Made by a program: the position numbers and the translations under genes | The notes under the pieces: model-generated | Told to the model about the DNA's origin: nothing | Database searches by the model: none | Seen by the model: the letters and a program-made list of their open reading frames with translations, nothing else | Source of the DNA: Allobosea psychrotolerans | GTDB taxonomy: Bacteria; Pseudomonadota; Alphaproteobacteria; Rhizobiales; Beijerinckiaceae | NCBI RefSeq assembly: GCF_002917105.1 | Contig: NZ_PQFZ01000020.1 | Coordinates: 1 to 64,000 of the forward strand | Length of the DNA stretch: 64,000 nucleotides | Direction of reading: 5' to 3' | Shown here: in pieces, positions 30,605-39,561 of the stretch | Position numbering within the stretch: position 1 is the stretch's first letter | Layout: every line of letters begins with the position of its first letter

Positions 30605-31012
30605 TCAGTGGGCGTCAAGGTAAGCCTCGAGAGAAAAACCCAATTGGGACAGGGCTTCTTCGAGATAGTCGCTAACCAGCGGAATCCCCGCGACATATCG
30701 AGGCGCCCGCGCCCGGCCGATGTCACGGGCGCTTGAACGCGCCTCATCCCATTCCGAGATCGCAAAGTCTCCGCGGCCGATCCAGATCAGTGCGATCAGA
30801 TCAAGCAGTTCGTCCTCATTGAGATCTCGGATCGCCGAAGTGAGCTCATGCAGCGTGGTATCGGAAGAACGCTCCTCGAGTACATCGACACTGTTGTCGT
30901 CGCTCTCGTTGGAAGCCGTGTCCGGATCGGTCTCCTCGACCTTGCCGTCGAATTCCCGCGCCTTCAGCAGGATGGCAAAGGCGGCGTCAGGATTGAGGGT
31001 CAATTCCGGCAT
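30605..31012 (-). CDS. DUF3775 family protein
   Basis: The 135-residue acidic protein matches the DUF3775 family in my recollection: the core LTSAIRDLNEDELLDLIALI, then WIGRGDFAISEWDEA and the end ALSQLGFSLEAY. No catalytic residues are known and the function is not established. It is soluble and probably cytoplasmic. ATG 31012 follows GAGAGGATC. A perfect FNR-type box lies 58 bp upstream, so it is probably a member of the same stress regulon. Confidence 0.82.
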   Translation of the reverse strand: MPELTLNPDAAFAILLKAREFDGKVEETDPDTASNESDDNSVDVLEERSSDTTLHELTSAIRDLNEDELLDLIALIWIGRGDFAISEWDEARSSARDIGRARAPRYVAGIPLVSDYLEEALSQLGFSLEAYLDAH

Positions 31013-31361
31013 GACGCGATCCTCTCGAATTCATCAGGAGGCAAGTATCGGACGCGGGCGAGCCTGCGCCTTGATTGACGTCAATGAAAGCACAGCTCTT
31101 TCCCTTGGACAGGCCGATCAGCCGGCTCGGCCAGGCAGAACGGCGAACTGTCGCGTCGACGCGGGCGAATGGTCGCGGCGCGGCTTCGGACGCTTCAGTT
31201 CGACCATCCCGTCGTCTATGCCGCGCCGCGCGATGGTATTCCGAACGCGGGCGAGGTCGCCGGGGTACGGAAGCCTCCGCTCGATCTCGTTGCGGTGTGA
31301 AAGGGAGCACCGAGCCAGCCTGAACTCGCACGCGCCGCCGTGATTAGCGGAGGCGCGCGGT
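31013..31361. other. intergenic region with one FNR-type box
   Basis: No gene is supported apart from the box at 31071-31084. A GC-rich imperfect inverted repeat (CGCGCC with GGCGCG) near 31330-31355, just after the stop of the minus-strand hydrolase gene, may be its terminator. Confidence 0.35.
31071..31084. promoter_or_regulatory. FNR/FixK-type box
   Basis: TTGATTGACGTCAA lies 58 bp before the DUF3775 gene start at 31012. Confidence 0.68.
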
Positions 31362-32975
31362 TCAATCCGGCGCAAGCGCCTTCCGCAGCCGACGGATGAT
31401 CTGCTTGCGAGCCCGCTCGTCAGCTGCCCTGGCCACAGCCTCATCAATATCCAAGATGAGCTTGGAGAGATCGTTGTGCCAGTCGCGCCGACCAGCGCTG
31501 TCGGCCGCGATGCGCGCCGGCTCCTCATGGTCGACCTGGTGGGCGGCTTCTGCGGATAAGTCGAAGGCGCTGTCGAGCGTTGGCACCACGATGCGCGCTC
31601 CAGTGCCCGCGTCGATCAGCCGGCTTCGCAGGCCATCGATGGCCTCGCGTTCACCGTGGGTCAGGAAAATCGAGCCTGAGACCGGCTGACGCCCAGCCAG
31701 CCAGGCGGCGAGTTCGGGCCCGTCGGCATGGCCTGAATAGAGATCGACAGAGCGGATGCGTGCCCTGACCTGGACCTCTTCGCCCATCAGCCGGACGCGG
31801 GGGGCGCCATCGAGCAAGATCCGGCCGAGTGTCCCCTGCGCCTGGAAGCCGACGAGAAGCACCGTCGCTTGCTCACGCCAGAGCCAGTCCTTGAGGTGAT
31901 GGCGAATCCGGCCAGCTTCGCACATTCCGCTCGCCGCCATCACGATATGGAAGCCTCGGATACGAGCGATGGCTTTGCTCTGCTCCACCGATTCCGTGAA
32001 CCTGACCTGAGGGGAGCGCAAGGCGTCGCGCAACTCCTCGCCGCGCTCGATGTCGCCCGAGTGCTTCTCGAATACCGCGCTCGCCCTGGTCGCGAGTGGC
32101 GAGTCGACGAAAATCGGTGCGCTCGGAATATCGCCGGATTTCATCAGGTGAACGAGGTCGACGAGCAGTTCCTGGGTTCGCTCCACGGCGAAGGACGGAA
32201 TAAGGAGCACACCGGACGCTTTCACCGCGGCCTGGACCTCCGAACGCAGGACCTGGAGCCGCCGCTCAAATGAGGCGTCTGGGCGATCGACATCCCCGTA
32301 CGTCGCTTCGCAGACGACATAGTCGAGACCATGCGGCGCGGCGGGGTCCGACTGCAGGAGCTTGTGGTTGGGGCCGATATCGCCGGAGAAGAGCAGCCGC
32401 AACGGCCGATCGCCCTGTCTCTCAATCTCGAGCTCGATCGAGGCCGAGCCCAGCAGGTGCCCGGCATTCCAGTACCGTGCGCGAATGCCCTTGGCGACTG
32501 GAGCCCAGGTTCCAAAAGGCATGGGCCGGAACTGCGTGAGGGTCGCCAGCGCTTGCTCCGCGTCATAGATGGCCTGGACCATCGGCAGGCCGCGCCGGGC
32601 ATTGCGCCGGTTGAGCTGTTCGACTTCCATCTCCTGGATATGCCCGGAATCCGGCAGCATTACCGAACAGAGATCGATCGTCGCAGCGGTCGCGAAGATT
32701 GGCCCGACGAAGCCGTCTTTCGCGAGCTTCGGCAACAGCCCGCTGTGATCGATATGAGCATGCGTCAGCAGGACCGCGTCAACCGATGCGGGAGCGAAGG
32801 GAAAGGGCCGGTAGTTCAGCTCCTTCTCCGTCTTTGAACCCTGGAACAGGCCGCAATCGACGAGGATGCTGGCCTCGCTCGTCTGGAGGGCGAAACAGGA
32901 CCCTGTGACCGCCTGGGCCGCACCGTGGAAGCGCAAACGAATCTCGCCTTTCGCGAGAGCTTCCGATTTCGGCAT
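31362..32975 (-). CDS. beta-CASP metallo-beta-lactamase hydrolase (RNase J/CPSF-like)
   Basis: The 537-residue protein has the metal-binding motif LTHAHIDHSGLLPKL (about residue 70), the later His in YWNAGHLLGSASIELE, and Asp in LLFSGDIG. The beta-CASP insert has PIFVDSPLATRASAVF and the end motifs VMAASGMCEAGRIRHHL and LYSGHADGPEL. Such proteins process or degrade RNA; the CPSF/YSH1 type is more likely than RNase J. A C-terminal helical tail of about 70 residues is extra. ATG 32975 follows GGAGC. A box 56 bp upstream is shared with the divergent HhH protein. Confidence 0.9.
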   Translation of the reverse strand: MPKSEALAKGEIRLRFHGAAQAVTGSCFALQTSEASILVDCGLFQGSKTEKELNYRPFPFAPASVDAVLLTHAHIDHSGLLPKLAKDGFVGPIFATAATIDLCSVMLPDSGHIQEMEVEQLNRRNARRGLPMVQAIYDAEQALATLTQFRPMPFGTWAPVAKGIRARYWNAGHLLGSASIELEIERQGDRPLRLLFSGDIGPNHKLLQSDPAAPHGLDYVVCEATYGDVDRPDASFERRLQVLRSEVQAAVKASGVLLIPSFAVERTQELLVDLVHLMKSGDIPSAPIFVDSPLATRASAVFEKHSGDIERGEELRDALRSPQVRFTESVEQSKAIARIRGFHIVMAASGMCEAGRIRHHLKDWLWREQATVLLVGFQAQGTLGRILLDGAPRVRLMGEEVQVRARIRSVDLYSGHADGPELAAWLAGRQPVSGSIFLTHGEREAIDGLRSRLIDAGTGARIVVPTLDSAFDLSAEAAHQVDHEEPARIAADSAGRRDWHNDLSKLILDIDEAVARAADERARKQIIRRLRKALAPD

Positions 32976-33031
32976 GATGAATAGCTCCGCAGGTCTTCAT
33001 AGGCAGCTTAACAATCCGCGCGGACTGAGCT

Positions 33032-33045
33032 TTGAGCGAGATCAA
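33032..33045. promoter_or_regulatory. FNR/FixK-type box between MBL hydrolase and HhH protein
   Basis: TTGAGCGAGATCAA is the same 14-mer as at 7591. It lies 56 bp before the MBL start and 102 bp before the HhH protein start. Confidence 0.7.
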
Positions 33046-33147
33046 CGCCCCATACGCCTCACTGCCAGGGCCGGGTGATGACCTCGCCAATCCCTGATGA
33101 TGATTTGGATCAAAGGATGGCCGCAAACTATCTGCGATCTTTCCAAG

Positions 33148-34041
33148 ATGAACGATCTGCCAACACCGATTGCGGAGAACAGCGCCCTGGCTGCCAAGTT
33201 GCGGGAGTATGCCGATTTGTTGACGGCTCAGGGCGCCGATCATTTTCGCATTCAGGCCTATCGCGCGGCGGCCGATGTCGTCGAAGACCAATCCCGGCCC
33301 ATCAGCGAGATCATAAAGGTCGAGGGACGAGACGGTCTGACCAGACTGCCTGCAATCGGGGCAGGTATCGCCAGCGCCCTCGCCGAGCTGGCCGCGACCG
33401 GTCGGTGGTCGCAGCTTGCGCGGTTGCGGGGAGAACTCGAGCCCGAAATTCTCTTCCGTTCCGTTCCCGGGATCGGTCCCAAGCTTGCCGACCGGATTGT
33501 CCGCGAGCTGCACATCGACACGCTGGAGGCGCTGGAACTTGCCGCTCACGATGGCAGTCTTGAAGCGATCGAAGGTTTTGGGACCAGACGTACGCAGATG
33601 GTGCGAACGGCCCTGAACGAAAGACTGGGGCGCTCCCGCCTGCAGCGAGGCGGTTCGCGCGAAACATTGCCGCCGCTGGAACTCCTGCTCGACGTCGACA
33701 GAGAATACCGTGAGCGTGCCAAGGCCGGAACACTCCGCACGATCACGCCGAAGCGCTTCAACCCGCAGGGCGAAGCCTGGCTGCCGGTCCTTCACACCAA
33801 GCGGGACGACTGGTCGTTTACGGCGCTGTATTCCAATAGCCCGCTCGCGCATGAACTGGGCCGGACGCACGACTGGGTGATTATTTATTATCATTCTTCG
33901 GCTGGGCCGGAAGGCCAATGCACCGTCGTCACGGCGATGAAAGGACCTCTGGAAGGCCAAAGGATCGTGCGCGGGCGTGAGAACGAGCATGAGGCGTTGG
34001 CACCACAGGCTGTCCGATCCGCAGAGCTGGCCGTCATATGA
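33148..34041 (+). CDS. helix-hairpin-helix DNA-binding protein with PolX-like N-terminus
   Basis: The 297-residue protein starts like the 8-kDa domain of X-family DNA polymerases (ENSALAAKLREYADLLTAQ and HFRIQAYRAAADVVEDQ), followed by two HhH motifs (LTRLPAIGAGIASALAEL and FRSVPGIGPKLADRIV). Polymerase palm motifs are absent. The C-terminal half (about 185-297, with EAWLPVLHTKRDDWSFTALY) is a separate domain I do not know. It probably binds DNA, not copies it. ATG 33148 (MNDLP) fits the family start; an in-frame ATG at 33097 has unlike residues. It lies divergent to the MBL hydrolase. Confidence 0.78.
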   Translation: MNDLPTPIAENSALAAKLREYADLLTAQGADHFRIQAYRAAADVVEDQSRPISEIIKVEGRDGLTRLPAIGAGIASALAELAATGRWSQLARLRGELEPEILFRSVPGIGPKLADRIVRELHIDTLEALELAAHDGSLEAIEGFGTRRTQMVRTALNERLGRSRLQRGGSRETLPPLELLLDVDREYRERAKAGTLRTITPKRFNPQGEAWLPVLHTKRDDWSFTALYSNSPLAHELGRTHDWVIIYYHSSAGPEGQCTVVTAMKGPLEGQRIVRGRENEHEALAPQAVRSAELAVI

Positions 34042-34192
34042 CCGCTCGAAAGCGCCTTGCCGAACAGCCATGACCGTCGGTGCCGCCGCTTCTTGCCATC
34101 GCTGGACGACAACTTGCCTGCACATGACGAGCTGCGGATCGTCGCGTCGCGCAGGGCGCCGCGACATCTGAATTTCGCAAGGGTGGTCGGCG

Positions 34193-36847
34193 ATGAACCA
34201 GGCGATCGACGCTGCTGCAGAGCAAACGGCAAGAGGCGAACCGCTGGCCTTCTGGACTGTGAGCAACGACGAGAGCCTGCGCAAGCTCGCCGCCCGACCG
34301 GAGGGGTTGACCTCAGCGGAGGCCCGCGAGCGACAGGACCATTACGGCCCGAACCGCGCGGTCGTGGGCCTTCACCGCAGTCTCATTGCAAAGCTCGCCA
34401 AGCGGCTCTCCGAGCCACTGATCGCCATCCTGCTCATTGCGGCGGGCATCTCAGGCGCCACGGGAGATTGGCAGAGCTTCGTCATCATCCTGATCATCGT
34501 CTTCTTCTCGATCGGGCTAGATCTCGCTCAGGAGCAGAAGGCCGAGAATGCCGTCGAGGCGCTGAAACGTTCAGTGGCCGTGACAGCTTCCGTGCGCCGG
34601 AACGGCAAGGTCCAGGAGTTGGCGGTCAGGGACATCGTGCCAGGCGATGTCGTGGAACTACGCGCCGGTGACCTGGTGCCAGCCGACGGCATCGTGCTGT
34701 CGGGCCACGGCGCGCTCGCCAATGAGGCCATCCTGACCGGCGAACCCTACCCGGTCGAGAAGCGGCCGGGTCCAGCCTCCGGCTCTTCTCCCTCCGACGC
34801 CTTCAACGCTCTGTTCGGCGGCACAAGCATGGTCGGTGGCGAAGCGCTCATGCTGGTCGTTGCCACCGGCGCGGCGACCCGCTTCGGCGCCATCTCGGCC
34901 TCGGTGCTGGCCAAGGAACCGCCGACCGCCTTCGAGCGCGGCGTCCATGCGCTCGGCATGCTGATCCTGCGGCTGACCGGCTTCCTCGTCCTCTTCGTCC
35001 TCCTGACCCAGCTCATCCATCACGGCCTGTCGCTGGAGAGCTTCCTGTTCGCGGTGGCGCTGGCGGTCGGCCTGACTCCCGAGCTCTTGCCTATGGTCAT
35101 GACGGTCACTCTTGCGCGCGGCGCGGTGCGCATGGCGGCCAGCAAGGTCGTGGTGAAGCGTCTCTCGGCCATCCATGACCTCGGCGCCATGGATGTGCTC
35201 TGTACCGACAAGACCGGCACGCTGACCGAGGCGAAGATCGTCCATATCGGCAGCTTCGGAGCCGATGGCCGCGACAGCGCGCGTGCTGCCCAATTCATCC
35301 GCCTCAACAGCCGGTTTGCCAGCGGCATGCGCAGCAATCTCGACGATGCAATCCTGGCCGGGGCACCGGCGGCCGATGAGGACGGTTGGGCGCATATCGA
35401 CGACCTGCCCTTCGACTTCGAACGGCGTCGCGCCTCGGTCCTGGTCTCGCGCGACGGGGAGCGCGCGCTCGTCACCAAGGGGGCGCCGGAGGCAGTGCTG
35501 AGCCTGTGCACGCATCTCGAGGGCCCCGACGGCGCTGTCGCCGTGCTCGATGAGACGCAACGCGTCCGGATCGCAGCGCTACTGGACGACAAGGGTCGGC
35601 AGGGCTTCCGCCTGCTCGCGGTCGCAAGGCGGAGGATGCGGGCCGACTGCCGACAGGTCGGCCTCTCCGATGAAGCCCATCTCGTCTTCATCGGCTGCGC
35701 GGTCTTCCTCGATCCGCCCAAGGCGTCGGCGACAGAGGCGGTGGCCCGGCTCGTCAAGGCCGGCATACGCGTCAAGATCATCTCGGGCGACGCCGCGCCT
35801 GTCGTTCGGCATCTGGTGGAGACGCTCGGCCTTCCGACCCGCGGCCTGATGACAGGCGAGGACATTTCTCATCTCTCCGACGCAGCGCTCGCGGCGCGCG
35901 TAGGCAAGACCGACCTCTTCGTGCGTGTCTCACCCGACCAGAAGAGCCGGATCGTGAGGGCGCTGCGGCGGCGCGGTCATACGGTCGGCTTCATCGGCGA
36001 CGGCATCAACGACGCACCCGCGATCCACGCAGCCGATGTCGGCTTGTCAGTAGAGGGCGGCACCGACGTCGCCCGCGAGGCCGCCGACATCATCCTGCTC
36101 GCCCCCGATCTGGGAGTTCTCGCCATCGGGGTGGCGGAGGGCCGGCGTACCTATGCCAACATCATGAAATACGTCCGCATGGGCACGAGTTCCAATTTCG
36201 GCAACATGCTGTCGATGGCGCTCGCCTCGCTGGTGCTGCCCTTCCTGCCGTTGGCGCCGCTGCAGATCCTGCTCAACAACCTGCTCTACGATCTTTCCGA
36301 AATCGGCATTCCCTTTGACAGCGCCGATGAGGAGACGCTTGCGACACCGCAAATCTGGGACATGAAATCGGTGCTGCGCTTCACTCTTGTGATGGGACCG
36401 CTCTCGTCTCTCTTCGATATCGCGACCTTCGTTCTGCTGCGCTGGGGGTTCGGCGCTGATGTCGCCGTGTTCCGGACAGCCTGGTTCGTCGAATCGATCG
36501 CGACCCAGATCCTCGTGATCTTCATCATCCGGACAGCCAGGCCGCTCTGGACGAGTCGTCCCCATCCCGTGCTCGTGACGACATCGCTCGGCGCGCTTGC
36601 CGTCGCGCTTATCCTGGCCTTGACGCCACTCGGTGGCTTCATCGGTTTCGCCGCATTGCCGCTACCGATCCTCGCCGCGATCACCGGCATCAGCCTGAGC
36701 TATCTCGCGGCGGCCGAGATCCTGAAGCGCTTCGCGATGAGGTCGAGATCCCATGCGCCCGCTGCCCTGCTCGCTCACGCGCGCGCTATCGAACATGCCT
36801 CAGCGACGCAGCATCTCGAGCACACTGGCAAGCGCCCGATAACATGA
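34193..36847 (+). CDS. P-type ATPase, type IIIB (Mg2+ transporter-like)
   Basis: The 884-residue inner-membrane pump resembles MgtA/MgtB: the block PTAFERGVHALGMLILRLTG, helix 4 with AVGLTPELLPMVMTVTLARG, the phosphorylation site MDVLCTDKTGTLTEAKI, and the hinge GFIGDGINDAPAIHAADVGL. The LTPELLP sequence separates type III from Ca2+ pumps. Mg2+ import is the likely role, but proof needs transport data. AAGGGTGG precedes the ATG. It lies 151 bp after the HhH gene on the same strand and may share its transcript. No Mg2+ sensor leader is recognised upstream. Confidence 0.9.
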   Translation: MNQAIDAAAEQTARGEPLAFWTVSNDESLRKLAARPEGLTSAEARERQDHYGPNRAVVGLHRSLIAKLAKRLSEPLIAILLIAAGISGATGDWQSFVIILIIVFFSIGLDLAQEQKAENAVEALKRSVAVTASVRRNGKVQELAVRDIVPGDVVELRAGDLVPADGIVLSGHGALANEAILTGEPYPVEKRPGPASGSSPSDAFNALFGGTSMVGGEALMLVVATGAATRFGAISASVLAKEPPTAFERGVHALGMLILRLTGFLVLFVLLTQLIHHGLSLESFLFAVALAVGLTPELLPMVMTVTLARGAVRMAASKVVVKRLSAIHDLGAMDVLCTDKTGTLTEAKIVHIGSFGADGRDSARAAQFIRLNSRFASGMRSNLDDAILAGAPAADEDGWAHIDDLPFDFERRRASVLVSRDGERALVTKGAPEAVLSLCTHLEGPDGAVAVLDETQRVRIAALLDDKGRQGFRLLAVARRRMRADCRQVGLSDEAHLVFIGCAVFLDPPKASATEAVARLVKAGIRVKIISGDAAPVVRHLVETLGLPTRGLMTGEDISHLSDAALAARVGKTDLFVRVSPDQKSRIVRALRRRGHTVGFIGDGINDAPAIHAADVGLSVEGGTDVAREAADIILLAPDLGVLAIGVAEGRRTYANIMKYVRMGTSSNFGNMLSMALASLVLPFLPLAPLQILLNNLLYDLSEIGIPFDSADEETLATPQIWDMKSVLRFTLVMGPLSSLFDIATFVLLRWGFGADVAVFRTAWFVESIATQILVIFIIRTARPLWTSRPHPVLVTTSLGALAVALILALTPLGGFIGFAALPLPILAAITGISLSYLAAAEILKRFAMRSRSHAPAALLAHARAIEHASATQHLEHTGKRPIT

Positions 36848-36984
36848 CGTGTTGGAAAGCCCGCAATCGCCGGGGTCGATTCCGCCACAGAGCACCAGGC
36901 GTTTATTGTACGCATACCCCAGCTCGAACGAGGCCTCGCAGAGCCATGCGCCGGCTTTCAAGGTGAAAGCGGCAGTGGCTGCGA

Positions 36985-37575
36985 TCAGTCGCCGGCAGTC
37001 TCGGCCAAGCCGATCGCCGCCTCGAGTTTGGGCAGGAACCCCCAGATTCTCCGATTGAGCCGATAGAGTTCGTCGACCGATGCCGAGATATGCACGATGC
37101 GAGCCTCGTCGACAGGCAAGCGCGCACCGAAACGAAGTTCGCCGCTGCGCTCCTCCAGCTTCATGGCCTGGGTATGCGTGATTTCACCGTTTTCGCTCAA
37201 GATGAAAGTGGCGTGATTGATCTCGTTCCGCAGACGCGTGCTCGCCGAGAACGCCTTGACGATGCCGTCGAGTTCGCGCCGTAGCGCCTTGTCGGAGAGC
37301 CTGATCCTGGCGAGCCGATCGACCAGGTCGAGGCGCGCCCGCGTCGTGTTCAGCGTGGCGAAGACAATCGCGGCGGCTGCCTCGTCGGTGTCGAGCAGCA
37401 GCATGATAACGTAGATGAACAGGCTCTCATTGTTCGACCATGCAAAATTAAGGTCGCCCATCAGCGCCAGCAATGCGAGCCTGCGGCCACCGGGATTGTG
37501 GGAAGCACGCTCGAGTATCTCGAAATCCGGCGCCTGTGGGAGGGGGGCGCGCTTCCCCGATCTGCCGATCTTCAT
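36985..37575 (-). CDS. hypothetical protein (196 aa)
   Basis: I do not recognise this 196-residue protein. It has a hydrophobic helix-like stretch (LFIYVIMLLLDTDEAAAAIV) in the first half, then a charged helical part (TRARLDLVDRLARIRLSDKA) and a mixed alpha/beta end. The family may be found in Hyphomicrobiales. ATG 37575 (MKIGRS) is supported by GGCAGGCGAG upstream; longer in-frame starts would overlap the divergent gene at 37616. The two starts are only 40 bp apart, so their promoters must lie inside each other's coding ends. Confidence 0.68.
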   Translation of the reverse strand: MKIGRSGKRAPLPQAPDFEILERASHNPGGRRLALLALMGDLNFAWSNNESLFIYVIMLLLDTDEAAAAIVFATLNTTRARLDLVDRLARIRLSDKALRRELDGIVKAFSASTRLRNEINHATFILSENGEITHTQAMKLEERSGELRFGARLPVDEARIVHISASVDELYRLNRRIWGFLPKLEAAIGLAETAGD

Positions 37576-37615
37576 GGTCTCGCCTGCCAATCTGGTGCCC
37601 GAGGGAGGGCCCGCG

Positions 37616-38065
37616 ATGTTCGACCTGTTTAAAGCATGGCAGGCCAAGCGCGCAGTCTATTCTGTACTGGCCCCCTTCATGCGCCTCGCCATGCCCGAGG
37701 CGCCACCGAACGCCTGGCTTGCGCCGCATGTCATCGGATTTCTCGCAACCCTGGTCACATGCCTCGCCGAACGCCATTCGGGCGAGCTGCGCTCCCATGC
37801 GATGGCGTCGATACAGGCATCGGTGCTCAGACGCCTCACCGGCATCGGAGAGGAGTTGATCGGCGAGCGGATCACCCTGCTTAGCAGCCTTGGCGATCCG
37901 TCATTCGAAGCCGGTTGCGCCGGAGCGCTTGCCTTCCTGGCCGCGCGCGAGGCCGCTCTCCGCGGCTCCACAGCGGAGCTGGCCGACGATCGCGACGATG
38001 CCCGCCTTGCAGAACTCTGGCGCGAGCATGTGCAGCAGTTCCTGCGCCCCGACCTCCAGCGCTGA
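37616..38065 (+). CDS. hypothetical helical protein (149 aa)
   Basis: The 149-residue protein is mostly helical, with MFDLFKAWQAKRAVYSVLAP at the start and acidic repeats toward the end (ELADDRDDARLAELW). No motif or family is recognised. GAGGGAG at good spacing sets ATG 37616. Divergent from the hypothetical gene at 36985-37575 with a 40-bp gap; the pair may be functionally linked. Codon use is like the neighbours, so it is likely a real gene. Confidence 0.7.
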   Translation: MFDLFKAWQAKRAVYSVLAPFMRLAMPEAPPNAWLAPHVIGFLATLVTCLAERHSGELRSHAMASIQASVLRRLTGIGEELIGERITLLSSLGDPSFEAGCAGALAFLAAREAALRGSTAELADDRDDARLAELWREHVQQFLRPDLQR

Positions 38066-38545
38066 CATCGCCGCGCAGCGATAGATCTCCGCAGGAGATG
38101 CAGCCGCGGCGCTTTGGGCGGAACGCGCTGGGTCGGCTTAAGTCAATATCTTCTTAAAATGGGTTCAAATTCGTCCGGTTGACCAGGAACCTGGTCGCGA
38201 CCAGTATTTGCCATGGAAGTGGCAGTTATTCAACAGCTGCAGCGTCCATGTAGCGTAACACGCGTAGTATACCGGCCTCGCGCTGGCGTTCAATACGCCG
38301 TGCAACAGCAGAAGCTCGTCTAAGTCGTACTCGGCCGAGCGACGAGGAGTTCAGGCAATGTAAGGGTATCTTTAACGCCAGCCTTGCTGGCGGCAGCCGA
38401 ATTTTGTCCAGCGTCGAGCGGCCAGAGCGGCACAAAAACAATCTTTCATAGCTCAATCGACATTCGCCTCAAGATTGCCGCAGCACAGAAGCGATGCGTG
38501 ATCGAAACGGCGAGTTGTCTCCTAACTATCGTTAAGGAGAACGTC
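38066..38545. other. promoter region of the type I secretion locus
   Basis: No gene is supported in these 480 bases. The middle is less GC-rich than its surroundings (for example AATATCTTCTTAAAATGGG near 38143-38161), which suits a promoter for the secreted-protein gene at 38546. I see no FNR-type box. Confidence 0.4.
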
Positions 38546-39421
38546 ATGCCATCCCCCAACAACAACCATTACCAGGACCCGACCCAGGGCCAGCTTCAGG
38601 GTCAGGGCGAACTGCAGGGTCAGCTCCAGGCAGAACTTCAGGGCCAGGGCCAGGGCCAGGCAGAACTTCAGGGCCAAGGTCAGGGCCAGGGCCAGGGCCA
38701 GGGTCAGAATTCCCATCAGGGCCAGGGTCAGGGTCAGGGCCAGGCGCAGTACGCAGCTCAGGCCGTCGATACCTCCGTCTGGAACACCGCGTCCAATGAG
38801 AATGGCAACGCAAATGGCAATCTCAACGGCAACGGCAATCTGAACGGCAACGGCAACCTGAACCTGAACGACAACGTCAACCACAACGACGTCCAGAACC
38901 ATGTCGAGAACACCGTCGACACGGCCGTGAACGTCTGCGTGAATGTGGATCTCGGGATTGATGCCTCGCTGTTCGTGCCGTCGGATAACGACGTCATCGA
39001 TATCGACAGCATCAGTGGGATTTCCCAATCGATCATCATGCCGGACGTCGTGACCCAGGCGGTGACCACGGGCAACACGTTCAACCTCGATCAGGTCAGC
39101 AACCTGACCGACAATGACAGCCTGTCGGGCGCCTCTGTCTCGTTCAGCAGCGGCAGCGTCGATGGGGGATGGTGTGGCGTCAACCCCGATGCCGCCGGCG
39201 ACTTCTCGATGACCGCGACGGCGAGCGGTGGCTCCGCGGCCTCGACGCTTGGGGACATCACCGGAGACCACGCGACCCAGACCGGGATCGGTGCGGCTAC
39301 GGCGAGCGCCACGCTCAGCCAGGAAGCGTTCACCCAGCACATTGCGATGGGCGCCAACATCCAGTTCAACTCGCTGGATATCCACGTCGCGCATGACATC
39401 AGCGACTCAATGTCGGGCTGA
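38546..39421 (+). CDS. Gln-Gly and Asn-Gly repeat protein, putative type I secretion substrate
   Basis: The 291-residue protein has three parts. Residues 13-68 are a run of QGQ, QLQGQ and AELQGQ units. Residues about 85-115 are Asn-rich (NGNLNGNGNLNGNGNLNLND). The rest (116-291) is Ser/Thr/Asp-rich with strands such as FNLDQVSNLTDNDSL and contains two Cys. No signal peptide or RTX GGxGxD nonapeptide is seen, as fits export by a type I system. The order substrate, substrate, ATPase, fusion protein on one strand supports this. GGAG sets ATG 38546. Function is unknown; a surface or biofilm matrix protein is my guess. Confidence 0.75.
   Translation: MPSPNNNHYQDPTQGQLQGQGELQGQLQAELQGQGQGQAELQGQGQGQGQGQGQNSHQGQGQGQGQAQYAAQAVDTSVWNTASNENGNANGNLNGNGNLNGNGNLNLNDNVNHNDVQNHVENTVDTAVNVCVNVDLGIDASLFVPSDNDVIDIDSISGISQSIIMPDVVTQAVTTGNTFNLDQVSNLTDNDSLSGASVSFSSGSVDGGWCGVNPDAAGDFSMTATASGGSAASTLGDITGDHATQTGIGAATASATLSQEAFTQHIAMGANIQFNSLDIHVAHDISDSMSG
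38583..38757 (+). repeat. hexanucleotide-based CAGGGC repeat (Gln-Gly coding)
   Basis: The DNA is built on CAGGGC/CAGGGT units, with interspersed GAACTT and CAGCTT spacers, encoding Gln-Gly repeats. Its length could change by slippage, which would alter the protein's N-terminal tract in frame. Confidence 0.85.
38803..38872 (+). repeat. Asn-Gly coding repeat (GGCAAC-type units)
   Basis: Repeated AACGGCAACGGCAA-like units encode NGNLNGNGNLNGNGNLN. It follows the Gln-Gly tract in the same gene. Confidence 0.75.
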
Positions 39422-39437
39422 GCGCCACTCCACACGG

Positions 39438-39466
39438 ATCCGCGCGGGTTCTGCCCGCGCGGATTT
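39438..39466 (+). terminator. rho-independent-like terminator after the first repeat-protein gene
   Basis: ATCCGCGCGGG and CCCGCGCGGAT form a perfect 11-bp stem with a TTCTG loop, followed by TT. It lies 16 bp past the stop at 39421. It may limit read-through into the second substrate gene and so set different levels of the two proteins. Confidence 0.75.
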
Positions 39467-39561
39467 CACTGTCGGAGTCCGTGGCCCCTTCCCCCGGATC
39501 GCGATCACCGTCTCATCAATCGGCTCGACGCCTGGGCGCCGTTCGATCGGGATTTGCAATC

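Noticed and set aside
38583-38757. Possible CRISPR array
   Set aside because: The repeats are six bases long without spacers and lie in an open coding frame.
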